A stretch of 64,000 bases of DNA from Bog-793 sp963785415. GTDB taxonomy: Bacteria; Actinomycetota; Acidimicrobiia; Acidimicrobiales; Bog-793. Of the stretch, positions 62,658 through 64,000 are shown piece by piece; position 1 is the first letter of the stretch, and every line of letters starts with the position of its first letter. A program made the translations under genes and the position numbers. Location of the stretch: the NCBI GenBank assembly GCA_963785415.1, contig CAWAVB010000001.1, positions 310,001 to 374,000 on the forward strand, written 5' to 3'. The notes beneath the pieces are model-generated. The model saw only the letters and a list, made by a program, of their open reading frames with translations, was not told where the DNA came from and did not search any database.

Positions 62658-64000
62658 GTGACCCTCGATCCCGATCTCCGTCGGGTCCTCGCCGGGTGCG
62701 ACGAGTGCCAGCGCGCGGCGATTACCTCGCCCGCGGCGCCACTCCTCGTCGTCGCCGGCGCCGGGTCCGGCAAGACCCGCGTCCTCACGCGCCGCATCGC
62801 TTGGCGCGTGCTCAGCGGCTCCGCGGCCCCGGCCCACCTCCTCGCGCTCACGTTCACCCGCAAGGCTGCCGGAGAGCTCCGGTCACGCCTACACCAACTC
62901 GGTTTGCCCGCCCGCGTCACCGCCGGCACTTTCCACTCGGTCGCCCTCGCCCAGCTTCGTCTGCGGGCCATCGACGAGGACCGGGAACCACCCCCTGTCC
63001 TCGACTCCAAGGCCACATTGCTCGCCAAGCTTCTTCCTGCGGCCGAGTATCGGAACCCGCGGACGCGACCCGGTGGCCGGCGCGAACTCCTCGCCTCGGT
63101 GGCCGCCGAGATCGAATGGGCCAAGGCGAGGCTCGTCGCACCGGGTCGTTACGTCGAATGCGCGCAGGCGGCAGGACGCGCTCCGCTCGTCGAACTCGCC
63201 GCGGTGGCGGACTGCTTCCGGCGATACGAGAACGAGAAGCGCCGGATCGGGATCCTCGACTTCGAGGACCTGCTCGAGCGCCTCGCCGACGACATGGCCT
63301 CGGACGACGCCTTCGCCGCCGTGCAGCGCTGGCGTTTCCAGCACCTGTTCGTCGACGAGCTCCAGGATGCCAACCCCGCCCAGCTGCGACTGCTCGACAC
63401 CTGGCTCGGCCACCGCGAGGACCTTTTCGCGGTGGGCGACCCGCACCAGGCGATCTACGGATGGAACGGCGCCGAGCCGAGCGCCGTCACCTCGTTCACC
63501 GACCGCTATCCGGGAGCGACGGTCATCGAACTCGCGACGAACTACCGCTCGACGCCCCAGGTCGTCGCCGTCGCTTCCGCGGCCTTGCCACCCGGAGCCC
63601 CGGCCCAGTCGGCCGCGGGCCCGGACGGATCGCCACCGCGTGTGACGGCCTACCCTACCGACACCGACGAAGCTGCGGGCGTCGCCGCGACCATTCGTCG
63701 CCTCCATCAGCCCGGTTCGCGGTGGTCGACGTGCGCCGTCCTCGCCAGGACGAACGCCCAGCTTGTGCTGTTCGAGCAAGCACTGGGCGCGGCCGGCGTC
63801 CCGTTCCGCGGGAGCGTCGGCGCCGCGTTCCTCGCGCGACCGACCGTGCGCGAGGAACTCGATCGGCTCGCGCGCCGGATCGGACGGGAGGGTTTCGCCG
63901 CCTGGCTCGAGGATCTCTCGCTTGAGCTGGAACGGGATCGCGAGAACGACCTGGACGAAGGCAGCGCCGCAAAGCGCAGTGACGACCCGAGCGAACGCGA
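62658..64000 (+). CDS. UvrD/PcrA-family DNA helicase, N-terminal part (runs off the window)
   Basis: From GTG 62658 the frame is open to the right edge (447 codons). Superfamily 1 motifs appear in order: Q-motif (LAGCDECQRAAITSP), Walker A (LLVVAGAGSGKTRVLTRRIA), Ia (LALTFTRKAAGELRSRLHQL), Ib (TAGTFHSVALAQLR), Walker B (LFVDELQDANPAQLRLLD), III (LFAVGDPHQAIYGWNGAE) and IV (LATNYRSTPQVVAVA). The truncated end leaves out motifs V and VI, so the exact subfamily (PcrA, UvrD or a UvrD2-like protein) cannot be told. It diverges from the minus-strand hydrolase-murF cluster. Confidence 0.9.
   Translation, partial: MTLDPDLRRVLAGCDECQRAAITSPAAPLLVVAGAGSGKTRVLTRRIAWRVLSGSAAPAHLLALTFTRKAAGELRSRLHQLGLPARVTAGTFHSVALAQLRLRAIDEDREPPPVLDSKATLLAKLLPAAEYRNPRTRPGGRRELLASVAAEIEWAKARLVAPGRYVECAQAAGRAPLVELAAVADCFRRYENEKRRIGILDFEDLLERLADDMASDDAFAAVQRWRFQHLFVDELQDANPAQLRLLDTWLGHREDLFAVGDPHQAIYGWNGAEPSAVTSFTDRYPGATVIELATNYRSTPQVVAVASAALPPGAPAQSAAGPDGSPPRVTAYPTDTDEAAGVAATIRRLHQPGSRWSTCAVLARTNAQLVLFEQALGAAGVPFRGSVGAAFLARPTVREELDRLARRIGREGFAAWLEDLSLELERDRENDLDEGSAAKRSDDPSER

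Noticed and set aside
1..64000. CRISPR array
   Set aside because: No regularly spaced direct repeats were found; the only tandem repeats are the short PAPTTTA-coding units and a 13-bp repeat.

Overview
This window looks like a chromosomal segment of a high-G+C Gram-positive bacterium, most likely an actinomycete and possibly Acidimicrobiia-like. The reasons are the GC-rich codon use in the conserved genes, frequent GTG starts, the rimO-pgsA-cinA-recA order, and a mycobacterial-type GAAC-N4-GTTC SOS box before recA. The taxonomy is an inference from gene content and no marker search was run.

Layout. (1) 1-2.6 kb: the start of an ABC exporter gene overlapping a MarR repressor gene, then thiM-thiE behind a TPP riboswitch. 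(2) 2.7-42.8 kb: a long accessory region with lower G+C than its flanks and a patchwork of gene orientations. It opens with a PIG-L deacetylase and an insertion-sequence pile-up: two decayed ISL3 copies lie 5 bp apart, and the second is split by an intact IS1634-type element with a 5-bp target duplication. It then carries a surface-polysaccharide locus with eight glycosyltransferase genes (GT2, GT4-like and GT14; one frameshifted), a Wzx-type flippase, a large polytopic membrane protein that could act as a polymerase, a CelD-type acyltransferase, a hexapeptide O-acetyltransferase, one GH113-like and three GH26-like glycoside hydrolases, and an unusual two-repeat Cys-containing protein. IS1380 and IS1182 remnants and an IS3 element split by an intact IS30 punctuate the locus. 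It ends in a truncated aldose-1-epimerase fragment. (3) 42.9-51.3 kb: surE, tRNA-Val(CAC), and a tightly overlapping operon coding for a membrane protein, an acyl-CoA reductase/HAD fusion, a zinc alcohol dehydrogenase, a LarA-like (DUF2088) protein and a PlsC-type acyltransferase. This set suggests an uncharacterised lipid pathway. (4) 51.4-64 kb: a LysR regulator, a GNAT, a DsbA-like protein, then a long minus-strand housekeeping cluster (alpha/beta hydrolase, murF, ddl, PH/SHOCT membrane protein, rimO, pgsA, cinA, recA) diverging from a UvrD/PcrA helicase that runs off the window.

How it fits together. The polysaccharide locus has the parts of a Wzx-type pathway: transferases to build a repeat unit, a flippase, a candidate polymerase, acyl-modifying enzymes and secreted or anchored beta-mannanase-like hydrolases that could trim the product. 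Its mixed strands, paralogous pairs, near-identical hydrolase copies and many IS remnants point to repeated acquisition and rearrangement. The most interesting candidates for undescribed biology are the reductase/dehydrogenase/LarA-like/acyltransferase operon, the two-repeat Cys protein, and the recently duplicated, gene-converted GH26-like family.
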